From Pseudomonas viridiflava (GTDB lineage Bacteria > Pseudomonadota > Gammaproteobacteria > Pseudomonadales > Pseudomonadaceae), in NCBI RefSeq assembly GCF_900590755.1, contig NZ_UUOC01000001.1, positions 434,001 to 498,000 of the forward strand: a DNA stretch of 64,000 nt, read 5' to 3'. This document shows positions 26,468 to 35,406 of this stretch, piece by piece (positions within the stretch are counted from its first letter, which is position 1; each line of letters begins with the position of its first letter). The notes under the pieces were generated by a model, which saw only the letters and a program-made list of their open reading frames with translations, was not told the origin of the DNA and did not search any database. A program made the position numbers and the translations under genes.

Positions 26468-27274
26468 ATGCTGACATTGATATTGGGCGCCTGCGTAGGT
26501 CTGGTTTTGGGGTTGACCGGTGCTGGCGGCGGCATCCTGGCCATCCCGGCGCTGACCCTTGGACTGGGTTGGTCAGTCAGCCAGGCAACACCCATTGCCT
26601 TGATGGCAGTGGGAGGGGCGGCAACCATCGGCGCACTGCACGGTTTGCGTCATGGCCTGGTGCGATACAAAGCAGCCGGAGTCATGGCGGTCGCGGGCTG
26701 GCTCACCGCTCCGGTCGGGCTGTACCTGAGCACGCTGGTTTCCGGCGGCGTACTGACCATGATGTTTGGCGCAGTGATGTTGGCAGCCTCCTGCCGGATG
26801 TATATCCAGGCCCGGTGTACTGGAGAGACAGCTAATAGCGAAGGTCCACTGCAAAAAAACTGCATGCTCGATCCAGCGACAGGACGTCTGGACTGGAGTG
26901 TCCGATGCAGTGCGACGCTAGCTTCAATAGGCGCCGTAGCCGGGATGTTGACCGGCCTGCTGGGGGTCGGCGGCGGTTTTCTGATTGTGCCTGCGTTCCG
27001 AAAATACAGCGATGTCCGGATGCACGGGGTAATCGCCACGTCGCTGATGGTGGTGGCGCTGATTTCCCTGGGCGCCCTGACCCACCTTTTCTACCAGGGC
27101 TTCACGTTATCCGGAACCGGACTTCTGTTCACCTGCGCGACGTTCGCCGGAATGACTGTCGGCCGTCTCAGTGCGCCGAAGATCTCAGGGCAGCTGTTGC
27201 AGCGGTTTTTTTCCATGCTCTGTATCGCCGTAAGCCTCGTCATGATCGCCAAGGCGCTGGCAGTACTTGCCTAG
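26468..27274 (+). CDS. TauE/SafE-family sulfite exporter of the sulfide locus
   Basis: The 268-residue membrane protein has the duplicated Gly-rich TauE motif (LGLTGAGGGILAIPALTLGL near the N-terminus and LTGLLGVGGGFLIVPAFRKY in the second half) and about eight hydrophobic segments. It starts 4 bp after the SQR-fusion stop, so it is co-transcribed. Persulfide dioxygenase makes sulfite, and this protein is the natural exit route; the same order occurs in known BigR operons. An insertion of about 40 polar residues (ARCTGETANSEG...) separates the two halves. Confidence 0.87.
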   Translation: MLTLILGACVGLVLGLTGAGGGILAIPALTLGLGWSVSQATPIALMAVGGAATIGALHGLRHGLVRYKAAGVMAVAGWLTAPVGLYLSTLVSGGVLTMMFGAVMLAASCRMYIQARCTGETANSEGPLQKNCMLDPATGRLDWSVRCSATLASIGAVAGMLTGLLGVGGGFLIVPAFRKYSDVRMHGVIATSLMVVALISLGALTHLFYQGFTLSGTGLLFTCATFAGMTVGRLSAPKISGQLLQRFFSMLCIAVSLVMIAKALAVLA

Positions 27275-27309
27275 AGTCTGCAAGACTGCCGGCGCCTGGT
27301 TAACGCAGA

Positions 27310-28809
27310 TCAATCAATCAAAGACAACTCGTCCTCCACAGCGAGACGAGGAGAGAAAATCGCTCGGCTGAGATCCACCGCATAGTCTTGTTCGAACGCG
27401 CTGGCATCCTGAGCAATCCGCGCCACCGCATCAAGGATGAACTGGACCTTCTCATCGCTGAGCAGCACGCTGAAATTCAGCCGTGTAAACCCCGGCTTTT
27501 CGATTTCATTGCCTGACAGAATGGCCTGGCGGATCGCTTGCGAGCCTTGTTCGTCGATACCCAGCAGCCGGTGAACGTAAGGCCCGGCACAGGCGCAACC
27601 GCCGCGCGCCTGAATACCGAACCGGTCACTCAGCATTCGGGTAATCAACTGCTGGTGAACATAACCGCCTATGCCGTTACTGATCTGAAAGGAGAAAATC
27701 GGCAGCCGCTCGGGCGCTGTCAACCCAAGCAGGTGCAATTGCGGAACGTCTCGCCATGCCCGGAATGCACGCTGAGTCAGCTCGCGGTTGCGCTCGGCCA
27801 TGGTTTGCGCGCCGATGGCGTCCTTGACCAGAAAGGCCAGTGCAGCGCGAATGTCGCCAATCACATTAGGTGTGCCGGCTTCTTCCCGAGACTCCAGGCT
27901 GTCGCTGTAATCATGGGTTTGCGGTGACACGAACTTCACCGTGCCGCCACCCGGCCAGGTCGGTTTGCGCATCACCACTGCATCGCGGCGCACCAGCAAA
28001 ACCCCGGAGGCACCGGGGCCACCAATGAATTTATGGGGCGACACAACGATGGCGTCGATCTCGATAGCCTGCAGACCGGCAGCGTCGGCCATGGACATGG
28101 CAATCGGTAAATACGGTGCAGCCCCCGCATAGTCCCAGATCATCTTGGCTCCGGCAGCCTTGACCATCCGGGTGATGGCCGCAACATCGCTGGTGATGCC
28201 GGTGATGTTCGAGGCGGCGGACAGCGTACAGATCGTCAGGTCGAACGAAGTGTCCTGCAGTACCTCGGCAAGCTGAACCAGATCCGGCCCGCCATCAAAA
28301 GCTTCGGCAATCTCGACCACCTCTGCGCCGCTTTCACGCCACGGCAGGATATTGGAGTGATGCTCATACGGGCCGATGATAATCCGCACCTGCCCACCCG
28401 CGGCCAGGGTGTCGGCGACACCCAGCAGGGAGACCAGGCGATTGAGGCCAGCCGTGGCGCCGGAACCCGTGAAGATCACGGCGTGCTGGTCGTTGCACCC
28501 GCAGAGCTGGCCGATAACAGCCCGTGCTTCACGGCGCATCCGGGTCATGGCGCCGCCGCAGAAGGAGGCCTCGGTATGGCTGTTGGCATAAAACGGCAGC
28601 ACATGCTCCAGGACAAAACTCTCGACTTGATGCAACGCTCTGCCCGACGCAACGTAATCGGCGTAGATCAGCTCCTTGCTCCCGTAAGGTCCAGATACCT
28701 TCGCCGAAGCCCCCACCAGTCCCTTGCTCAGTTCGCAGGTGACATCGGCGGTATTGAGGCTCTCGCGAAAAAGGGAAAGCGGTGTTTCATTCTGGTCAGA
28801 CGTTTGCAC
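27310..28809 (-). CDS. Class V aminotransferase / cysteine desulfurase-like PLP enzyme
   Basis: The 499-residue PLP-dependent enzyme has the cofactor Asp in MIWDYAGAAPYL (Asp226), the Schiff-base lysine Lys260 in VSPHKFIGGPG, and TGSGATAGLNRLV at the phosphate site. A Cys-rich RGGCACAGPY stretch near residue 400 is in the place of the catalytic Cys loop of SufS/Csd-type desulfurases. It may act as a cysteine or selenocysteine lyase, or on another amino acid. It is longer than SufS by about 90 residues at the C-terminus. It is divergent from an Lrp/AsnC regulator, its likely controller. Confidence 0.83.
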   Translation of the reverse strand: MQTSDQNETPLSLFRESLNTADVTCELSKGLVGASAKVSGPYGSKELIYADYVASGRALHQVESFVLEHVLPFYANSHTEASFCGGAMTRMRREARAVIGQLCGCNDQHAVIFTGSGATAGLNRLVSLLGVADTLAAGGQVRIIIGPYEHHSNILPWRESGAEVVEIAEAFDGGPDLVQLAEVLQDTSFDLTICTLSAASNITGITSDVAAITRMVKAAGAKMIWDYAGAAPYLPIAMSMADAAGLQAIEIDAIVVSPHKFIGGPGASGVLLVRRDAVVMRKPTWPGGGTVKFVSPQTHDYSDSLESREEAGTPNVIGDIRAALAFLVKDAIGAQTMAERNRELTQRAFRAWRDVPQLHLLGLTAPERLPIFSFQISNGIGGYVHQQLITRMLSDRFGIQARGGCACAGPYVHRLLGIDEQGSQAIRQAILSGNEIEKPGFTRLNFSVLLSDEKVQFILDAVARIAQDASAFEQDYAVDLSRAIFSPRLAVEDELSLID

Positions 28810-28906
28810 GAGAGGTTCTCCGGATAGGCGTTGACGGCGATTGTATCCGGCCTATAGTGAGGAAAACTTCACCTATATTTGCTTATTTTCATCAGGATTG
28901 GGTCAA

Positions 28907-29389
28907 TTGATCGACAACGGCTTAAAAGTAGATAGTTTTGATATGCGCATCCTCAATGCCCTGCAAAACGACGCCAGCCTTTCGCAACGAGACCTGGCGG
29001 ATAAGGTCGGAATGTCCCAGAACGCCTGCTGGAGGCGCCTGCAGCGACTCAATGCGTCAGGGCTGATCAACGGCTCGCATCACGTGATCGACCTCAAGGC
29101 GCTGGGCCTGGACTTGACCGTTTTCGTGATGATTCGCACCAGCCGCCACTCCAAAGAATGGAGCGAATCGTTCCGCCTGCACGTGGAGCGGTTGCCGGAA
29201 GTCGTGGACTTTTATCGCATCGGTGGCGAGTGGGATTATCTGATCAAGGTCGTGACCAACGGCATGGGCGGCTACGATCGCTTCTATCAGAAGCTGATTA
29301 CCGACTTCGAACTGGCTACCGTGACGGGGTTCTTCTCGATGGAGGCGATTATCAACAATCGTCCGGTGGACTTGATCAGTTTGCGTTGA
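28907..29389 (+). CDS. Lrp/AsnC-family transcriptional regulator
   Basis: The protein has about 160 residues. The winged helix (FDMRILNALQNDASLSQRDL, then MSQNACWRRLQRL) is followed by the RAM/AsnC effector domain (TVFVMIRTSRH, YRIGGEWDYLIKVV, TGFFSMEAI). A TTG at 28907 is proposed as start because AGGA lies 9 bases upstream and because no ATG suits the domain boundary; the frame is open further upstream to 28841. The divergent PLP enzyme gene is the probable target, with an amino acid as ligand. Confidence 0.85.
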   Translation: MIDNGLKVDSFDMRILNALQNDASLSQRDLADKVGMSQNACWRRLQRLNASGLINGSHHVIDLKALGLDLTVFVMIRTSRHSKEWSESFRLHVERLPEVVDFYRIGGEWDYLIKVVTNGMGGYDRFYQKLITDFELATVTGFFSMEAIINNRPVDLISLR

Positions 29390-29551
29390 CCGGAGCCTGG
29401 GCTTAGCGGGTTGCCGCACCCTTGCGTAATCTTGCGCTTATGATTTGCGGATGGCTCGCAACAGACGATTCACTGGTTAGGATGCCGTCGGTAATGTCCT
29501 GGGACGTACAGCCCATGACCCATCTGATAGCCAGCTGAAGGAAACTCAATC

Positions 29552-30523
29552 ATGCCATCCAGGGAATCACACGATTCGGACATGCTAACGGTCGGGCTCG
29601 CGCAGATTGCGCCGATCTGGCTGAACCGCGCGGCCACTGTCGAAAAAATCATCGATTACATTGCACGCGCCGCAGAGCAGCAATGCCGCTTCGTCACCTT
29701 CGGCGAGGCTCTGCTTCCGGGTTATCCGTTCTGGCTGGAACTAACCGATGGTGCGCGCTTCAACAATGCGATCCAGAAAGATATCCACGCTTACTACGTC
29801 GATCAGGCAGTTCAGATCGAAGCCGGGCATCTGGATACCATCTGCGCAGCCGCTGCCCGGTACAACATCGCTGTCATGCTCGGCTGTATCGAACGCCCGG
29901 CGGATCGCGGCGGCTACAGCGTGTATTGCTCGCGGGTGCATATTGGCGCGGACGGTGTGATCGGCTCGGTGCACCGCAAGCTGATGCCCACCTACGAAGA
30001 ACGCCTGACCTGGTCGCCGGGTGACGGCCATGGTTTGCAGGTCCACCCCGTCGAGTCGTTTACTGTCGGCGGCCTCAACTGCTTTGAAAACTGGATGCCT
30101 TTGTCCCGCGCCGCGCTCTATGCCCAAGGCGAAGATCTGCACGTTGCCCTGTGGCCTGGCAACCTGCGCAACACTGAAGACATCACGCGTTTTATCGCCA
30201 AAGAGGGACGCTGCTTCACGATTTCGGTATCGGCCCTGATGCGCCGCGAAGACTTCCCCGCAGACACGCCGCACCTGGACCTGATCCTCGCCAATTGCCC
30301 GGAGGTGCTGGCCAACGGCGGTTCTTGCATCGCAGCCCCCAATGGCGATTGGCTGATCGAGCCTGCTGTCGGTGAAGAGTGCTTGCTGGTTGCCACGCTG
30401 GACCGCAATGAAGTGCGACGCGAACGACAGAATCTGGATCAGGCGGGTCACTATTCGCGGCCAGACGTGACCAGGCTCGTCGTTGACCGGCGGCGTCAGA
30501 ACGTTGTGTCGTTTCACGATTGA
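29552..30523 (+). CDS. Nitrilase-family C-N hydrolase
   Basis: The 323-residue protein carries the full nitrilase triad: Glu52 in FGEALLPGYPFW, Lys143 in HRKLMPTYEER and Cys177 in LNCFENWMPL. The pattern LPGYPFWL and the CFENWMPLSR block are those of true aliphatic/aromatic nitrilases that convert nitriles to carboxylic acids, not of amidases or ureidopropionases. A GAAGGAAA site precedes the ATG at 29552. It is followed by an SDR gene and an AraC regulator in the same direction, but with gaps over 100 bp. The substrate is unknown. Confidence 0.9.
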   Translation: MPSRESHDSDMLTVGLAQIAPIWLNRAATVEKIIDYIARAAEQQCRFVTFGEALLPGYPFWLELTDGARFNNAIQKDIHAYYVDQAVQIEAGHLDTICAAAARYNIAVMLGCIERPADRGGYSVYCSRVHIGADGVIGSVHRKLMPTYEERLTWSPGDGHGLQVHPVESFTVGGLNCFENWMPLSRAALYAQGEDLHVALWPGNLRNTEDITRFIAKEGRCFTISVSALMRREDFPADTPHLDLILANCPEVLANGGSCIAAPNGDWLIEPAVGEECLLVATLDRNEVRRERQNLDQAGHYSRPDVTRLVVDRRRQNVVSFHD

Positions 30524-30698
30524 TCCAGAACACGATTGATCCAGGCCCCAGGCGGGCGGCTCGCGAACATTTGGATTCTGGATGCAGCCGCCTACTCTGA
30601 ACGCTGATACGAATAGGCAATCCTCAAAGACAAACCGGCATAGGTAGCCCGGTTTTCGATAGTTACCATGGCCTCTCACCTACTTGTTGGAGAACGCC

Positions 30699-31532
30699 AT
30701 GATCAGCGCAAAAACCCTCTTCATCACCGGAGTCAGCAGTGGCTTCGGTCACGCACTTGCACAGGAGGCTCTGGCGGCCGGCCATCGTGTCATCGGTACT
30801 GTACGCAATGAAGGTGCGTTGCGGACTTTTGAGGCGCTAAGTGCGGACCGCGCTCATGGCGTCATTCTGGACGTCACCGACTTCACCCGCATCGACAGCG
30901 TCATCCATCACATCGAAGCCACTCATGGTCCGGTGGATGTGTTGGTGAATAACGCAGGCTATGGTCATGAGGGCATTCTTGAAGAGTCACCGCTGGACGA
31001 GATGCGTCGTCAGTTCGACGTCAACGTGTTTGGTGCGGTGGCGATGATCAAGGCGTTCCTGCCATATTTTCGCCAGCGACGGGCCGGGCACATTCTGAAT
31101 ATCACCTCCATGGGCGGCACCATTACCATGCCGGGTATCGCCTACTACTGTGGCAGCAAGTTTGCGCTGGAAGGTATCTCCGATACCCTCTCCAAAGAAT
31201 TGCTGCCATTCAATATCTTCGTTACCGCGGTGGCTCCCGGCTCGTTTCGTACCGACTGGGCGGGCCGCTCCATGCAACGCACCCAGCGCAGCATTGCCGA
31301 TTACGACGCCAGCTTCGACCCGATCCGTAAAGCGCGGGAAGACAAGAGTGGCAAACAGCTCGGTGATCCGCGTAAGGCAGCCCAGGCGATGCTGCAGGTT
31401 ATCGCCAGTTCGACGCCGCCCGCCCATTTACTGCTGGGCAGTGACGCGCTGAATCTGGTCCGTGACAAGCTTGCCAGTGCGGCACGTGAAATTGATCAAT
31501 GGGAAGCGTTGACTCGCTCAACCGACGGCTGA
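30699..31532 (+). CDS. Short-chain dehydrogenase/reductase
   Basis: The protein has 277 residues from the ATG at 30699 (GGAG 6 bases upstream). It shows TGVSSGFG for NAD(P) binding at residues 10-17, NNAG at 84-87, Ser137 in NITSMGG and the YxxxK pair Tyr150/Lys154. It belongs to the classical oxidoreductase branch near COG0300/YbbO-like proteins. It is 20 bp upstream of the AraC gene that follows, so the two are probably one transcript. Confidence 0.9.
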   Translation: MISAKTLFITGVSSGFGHALAQEALAAGHRVIGTVRNEGALRTFEALSADRAHGVILDVTDFTRIDSVIHHIEATHGPVDVLVNNAGYGHEGILEESPLDEMRRQFDVNVFGAVAMIKAFLPYFRQRRAGHILNITSMGGTITMPGIAYYCGSKFALEGISDTLSKELLPFNIFVTAVAPGSFRTDWAGRSMQRTQRSIADYDASFDPIRKAREDKSGKQLGDPRKAAQAMLQVIASSTPPAHLLLGSDALNLVRDKLASAAREIDQWEALTRSTDG

Positions 31533-31554
31533 ACGGCACGCAAAGGGGGCATTG

Positions 31555-32493
31555 ATGACTCAAGCCGATACCGGCATCCGCCGCATGGTGCAGTTGATGG
31601 AGCAACTGGCGCCGGTTGAGGGCTACAACCTCAGCGCGCTGGACGACGTGCGCTTTTTGCGATCGAACCGCCCACTAGCCCGCACGCCCGTGCTGTACGA
31701 CCCCGGTATTGTCATTCTGTGCCAGGGGCGCAAGCGCGGCTATCTGGGCGACGACGTCTACATCTACGACGCCCGGCACTACCTCGTTGTCTCCGTTCCG
31801 GTGCCGTTCACCATGGAGACCGATGCCAGCGAGGCTGAGCCGATGCTTGCGGTCTACATGCGTCTGAATTTCCAGCTGGCCAGCGAGCTGGTCCTGCAAG
31901 TCGACGAGGCGCTGGGGCCCAACGATGCTCAGCCCAAAGGCATGTACGCATCCCCGATGGACGATTTGCTACACGCCTCGACGCTGCGCTTTCTTGAAGC
32001 CATGAGCAGCCCGGCAGAAGCGCAGATACTCGGCCCGTCACTCATGCGGGAGATCTATTACCGCATCCTGACCGGCGAACAAGGCGGCTCGATGCGCGCG
32101 GCGCTCAATCGACAGGGGCATTTTGGCAAGATCTCCCGGGCGATCCGCAAAATCCACAGCTGCTACTCCGAGCGCCTGGATGTGGAGACACTCGCTCAGG
32201 AAGCCAGCATGAGTGTGCCCAGCTTCCACCTGCACTTTCGCAGCGTGACGGACTCATCCCCCATGCAATACCTGAAATCGACCCGCCTGCATCAGGCGCG
32301 ACTGTTGATGCTGCGTAACGCGATGAGTGCATCCACTGCGGCGTTCAACGTCGGGTACGAAAGCGCGTCGCAATTCAGCCGGGAGTTCAAACGCTTCTTT
32401 GGCCGAACACCCCAGGCCGAGGTCGAATGGATGAAGGCAACCTATGCGTTGCCCCCGCCGTCTACGCCCGCCCTTTATGTGTCGTCGCATTAG
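31555..32493 (+). CDS. AraC-family regulator with AraC_N domain
   Basis: The protein has about 312 residues from the ATG at 31555 with AAGGGGG 5 bases upstream. The N-terminal AraC_N (PF06719) domain shows PVLYDPGIVILCQGRKRGYLGD and YLVVSVPVPF; the C-terminal helix-turn-helix has LAQEASMSVPSFHLHFR and VGYESASQFSREFKRFFG. This subfamily usually controls neighbouring oxidoreductases. It lies 22 bp after the SDR gene and probably regulates it. Confidence 0.9.
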   Translation: MTQADTGIRRMVQLMEQLAPVEGYNLSALDDVRFLRSNRPLARTPVLYDPGIVILCQGRKRGYLGDDVYIYDARHYLVVSVPVPFTMETDASEAEPMLAVYMRLNFQLASELVLQVDEALGPNDAQPKGMYASPMDDLLHASTLRFLEAMSSPAEAQILGPSLMREIYYRILTGEQGGSMRAALNRQGHFGKISRAIRKIHSCYSERLDVETLAQEASMSVPSFHLHFRSVTDSSPMQYLKSTRLHQARLLMLRNAMSASTAAFNVGYESASQFSREFKRFFGRTPQAEVEWMKATYALPPPSTPALYVSSH

Positions 32494-32619
32494 CGAAATA
32501 ACCCAAACGCAGATCTGTTCGGAACTCTCTCGCCCAAGGCTGTTCTAGACGCCTTCGCCTGCGTTTCGTTAGCATCGGCGGCTTTCCTTTTCAAACACCT
32601 TGAGAGAACAGAGCAACGC

Positions 32620-33807
32620 ATGTCTATCCAGCAAACACCCGGGCATGTATTGCCCGCGCGCTCCGCCGCCAAGATGGAAGCGGCCATGGCGGTCGGCAGC
32701 TTCGCCATAGGCACCGGCGAGTTCGCCATCATGGGGCTGATGCCTGACATCGCCAGCAACCTGCATCTGACCGAACCTCAGGTGGGTCATGCCATCAGCG
32801 CCTATGCCCTTGGGGTGATGGTCGGTGCGCCGCTGCTGACCATCCTCGGCGCCAAACTGCTGCGCAAGCACATGCTGTTACTGCTAATGGCACTGTACGC
32901 CCTGGGTAATCTGGCCACGGCGTTTACCCCGACTTTCGGGAGCCTGGTGGCGTTTCGTTTTATCAGCGGCTTGCCCCACGGCGCTTACTTCGGCATCGCG
33001 GCAGTGGTGGCTTCGAGCATGGTCCCGGCCGACAAGCGCGCGGGCGCCGTGGCGCGGGTGATGATGGGTCTGACCCTGGCGATGCTGCTGGGTAATCCCA
33101 TCGCCACCCTCCTCGGCCAGTTTTTCGGCTGGCGCTCGGCATTCGCCCTGGTGGGGGTGATTGCCCTGGCCACCATCGCGCTGGTGTGGAGCTTCGTGCC
33201 CGATCGTCACGACGAACCCCGCAGCGACCCGCGCAAGGAGCTGAGTGCGTTTACCAAGCCACAGGTGTGGATGGCTCTGGCGATTGGCGCCATTGGTTTT
33301 GCCGGGATGTTCTGCGTGTTCAGCTACCTGGCACCGACCATGCTTGAGGTGACTAAGGTCGCGCCGCAGTGGATTCCATTTGGGCTGGCGGCGTTCGGTG
33401 CGGGCGGCATTATTGGCAATATCGTGGGCGGCAAGCTGTTCGACCGCATGCAGTTCCGCGCGGTGGGTTTGCTGCTGGTGTGGTCGATGGCGGTATTGCT
33501 GTTCTTCCCTTTCGCGGCCGGTTCCCTATGGGGCGTGCTCCTCGGTATCGGTCTGGTGGGCACCATGGTATCCCTGGCTGCGCCGCTGCAGATCCGCCTG
33601 ATGGACATCGCCCATGAAGCCCCAAGCCTCGCGGCGGCCTCCAACCATGCCGCGTTCAACCTGGCCAACGCGCTGGGTCCGTGGTTCGGCGGGATAGCCA
33701 TCACTGCCGGGCTGGGCTGGACGAGTACCGGCTATATCGGCGCGGCCACTGCCCTGGCGGGATTGGGTATTTATCTGGTTGCACGCCGGATGAAAGGTGG
33801 GGATTAA
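32620..33807 (+). CDS. MFS transporter (AraJ/YdhP-like efflux)
   Basis: The 395-residue protein has twelve hydrophobic segments. After a short tail comes the segment FAIGTGEFAIMGLMPDIA, then the loop 2-3 region TILGAKLLRKH and GLPHGAYFGIAAVVASSMV, all characteristic of the DHA1 subfamily containing AraJ and YdhP. It likely exports sugars or drugs. It is a single gene, 125 bp after the AraC gene, and is followed by REP elements. Confidence 0.87.
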   Translation: MSIQQTPGHVLPARSAAKMEAAMAVGSFAIGTGEFAIMGLMPDIASNLHLTEPQVGHAISAYALGVMVGAPLLTILGAKLLRKHMLLLLMALYALGNLATAFTPTFGSLVAFRFISGLPHGAYFGIAAVVASSMVPADKRAGAVARVMMGLTLAMLLGNPIATLLGQFFGWRSAFALVGVIALATIALVWSFVPDRHDEPRSDPRKELSAFTKPQVWMALAIGAIGFAGMFCVFSYLAPTMLEVTKVAPQWIPFGLAAFGAGGIIGNIVGGKLFDRMQFRAVGLLLVWSMAVLLFFPFAAGSLWGVLLGIGLVGTMVSLAAPLQIRLMDIAHEAPSLAAASNHAAFNLANALGPWFGGIAITAGLGWTSTGYIGAATALAGLGIYLVARRMKGGD

Positions 33808-33864
33808 GGCATCAATGACTCACCTTGGTCCTACAGGTTTAGCGTTCCTTCAGACACACCTTGA

Positions 33865-34064
33865 CCTGTAGGAGTTGTCGGAGGTCACGACGGCGACGAA
33901 AGCGGTTTGCCTGACACGACGCCATTCGCAGCCTTCGGCAGCTCCTACAGGTTTGCGTTCCTTCAGACACACCTTGACCTGTAGGAGTTGCCGGAGGTTA
34001 CGACGGCGACGAAAGCGGTTTGCCTGACACGACGCCATTCGCAGCCTTCGGCAGCTCCTACAGG
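33865..34064. repeat. Two tandem 87-bp REP units with 113-bp period
   Basis: Two nearly identical units, 33865-33951 and 33978-34064, each begin with CCTGTAGGAGTTG and end with CAGCTCCTACAGG, so each is a long imperfect palindrome. They are separated by a 26-bp spacer (TTTGCGTTCCTTCAGACACA...) that also recurs before the first unit at 33840 and, less exactly, after the second. The family is the Pseudomonas TGTAGGAGCTGCC type. The array lies after the MFS gene. Confidence 0.85.
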
Positions 34065-34356
34065 TGGAGGGTTTCTCCAGACACACCTCGAGCAAAGTTC
34101 TGGCCCAGGTCGTACGCATTGGCAGTACCCTACCGTATGAAACTGCATAGAACGCCGTTTCACTTAGGTCTTTTCCCCCATCCCCTGGCCAGCGCCTCAG
34201 CAATGCAGATCAGCCCACGTGGTTGATAAGCACTAAACGAAGATTATCCTGAATGGTGCTCTAAATAAGCCCTAGTCGCCTTTGATGAGTAAGACGAACG
34301 GAAGAATATTCAGCCTTATTCAGGGTCGCCAAGTCATTATCAATCATGTATTTTGA

Positions 34357-34365
34357 AATGGCGTT
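34357..34365. promoter_or_regulatory. Candidate IclR operator upstream of the SMP-30 gene
   Basis: AATGGCGTT, part of GAAATGGCGTTCTT, lies 60 bases before the SMP-30 start. The nearly palindromic word AAYGGCRTT recurs twice in the divergent control region near 38.8 kb of the same gene cluster. It is proposed as a binding site of the cluster's IclR regulator. Confidence 0.35.
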
Positions 34366-34425
34366 CTTAAATAGCAACATCCAACAACAAATGGCTTAAC
34401 CAAAGCCTGAACCTGTGGAGCCGCC

Positions 34426-35346
34426 ATGAGCTTCTTCTGCGCACCCCCTTCTGTCGAAACGACTGTTTTCACTCGGCTTCCCGACCACTTTCGCAACCCA
34501 CGCCGTACCGCGTGGGCTGACGCTAACCGGCAAGGACGGCTCATCGATTCCTTTCTGGAAGGCCCCTCCTTCGACCGAGACGGGAATCTGTATGTCACCG
34601 ACATACCTTACGGGAGAATTTTCAGGATCTCACCGGAAGGCCAATGGGAGTTGGTGTGTGAATACGACGGCTGGCCCAACGGACTGAAAATCCACCGCGA
34701 CGGACGGATTTTCATCACCGATTACAAGCGCGGGATCATGGTCCTCGATCCACGCAGTGGGAAAATAGAGCCCTTTCTGGAGTCAGCTGGCTCGGAAGGT
34801 TTCAAGGGCGTCAACGATCTGGTGTTCTCGCCAAATGGCGACATGTACTTCACCGATCAGGGGCAAACCGGCCTGCAGGATCCTACCGGACGTGTCTTCA
34901 AGCTGGATGCGGCTGGCAACCTGACGTGCCTGATCAACACCATTCCCAGCCCGAACGGCATCGTCTTCGACCCGAAACTGAACCACCTTTTGATCGCTGT
35001 AACTCGAGCCCAACAGATCTGGCGCATCCCGCTCGGCAACGGCTCGATCATCAGCAAGGTAGGCGTTTTCGCGCAACTGCATGGCGGACTCGGTGGGCCT
35101 GATGGGCTGGCTCTGGATGGCGACAGCAACCTCTACGTTGCGCATACCGGTTTCGGCTCGGTGTGGAAGCTCTCCAAAGTAGGCGAACCCCTGCAACGCA
35201 TTGTGTCGTCGGAAGGTATCAGCAATACCAACCTGGCTTTCGGCGGACCGCAAAACCAGTCCCTGTTCATCACCGAATCGGAAACCGGCTCCATTTTGCA
35301 GGTCAAGTCCGCAGTGCCTGGCCTTCCCATGTACTCCCACAGCTAA
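34426..35346 (+). CDS. SMP-30/gluconolactonase-family lactonase
   Basis: The 306-residue protein is a six-bladed beta-propeller of the SMP-30 family: LIDSFLEGPSFDRDGNLYVT, GWPNGLKIHRDGRIFITD, GVNDLVFSPNGDMYFTD and PSPNGIVFDP. The Glu of LEGP and the Asn/Asp of GVND and PNG are the usual metal ligands. It probably opens a sugar lactone or related cyclic ester. It is followed 60 bp later by an ACS-family transporter, suggesting uptake and hydrolysis of the same compound. Confidence 0.88.
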   Translation: MSFFCAPPSVETTVFTRLPDHFRNPRRTAWADANRQGRLIDSFLEGPSFDRDGNLYVTDIPYGRIFRISPEGQWELVCEYDGWPNGLKIHRDGRIFITDYKRGIMVLDPRSGKIEPFLESAGSEGFKGVNDLVFSPNGDMYFTDQGQTGLQDPTGRVFKLDAAGNLTCLINTIPSPNGIVFDPKLNHLLIAVTRAQQIWRIPLGNGSIISKVGVFAQLHGGLGGPDGLALDGDSNLYVAHTGFGSVWKLSKVGEPLQRIVSSEGISNTNLAFGGPQNQSLFITESETGSILQVKSAVPGLPMYSHS

Positions 35347-35406
35347 AGCAAGCGTCGTCAACAACCCAACAAAAACAACTACAACAACAAAAGAAGCGAC
35401 GAAACC

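Noticed and set aside
29741..30679. Leftward frame of 312 codons opposite the nitrilase
   Set aside because: The nitrilase triad on the other strand is decisive; this is a high-GC shadow frame.
33865..34064. Tandem repeats as a CRISPR array
   Set aside because: Only two units of 87 bp, palindromic over their full length, with a repeated instead of unique spacer; they are REP elements.
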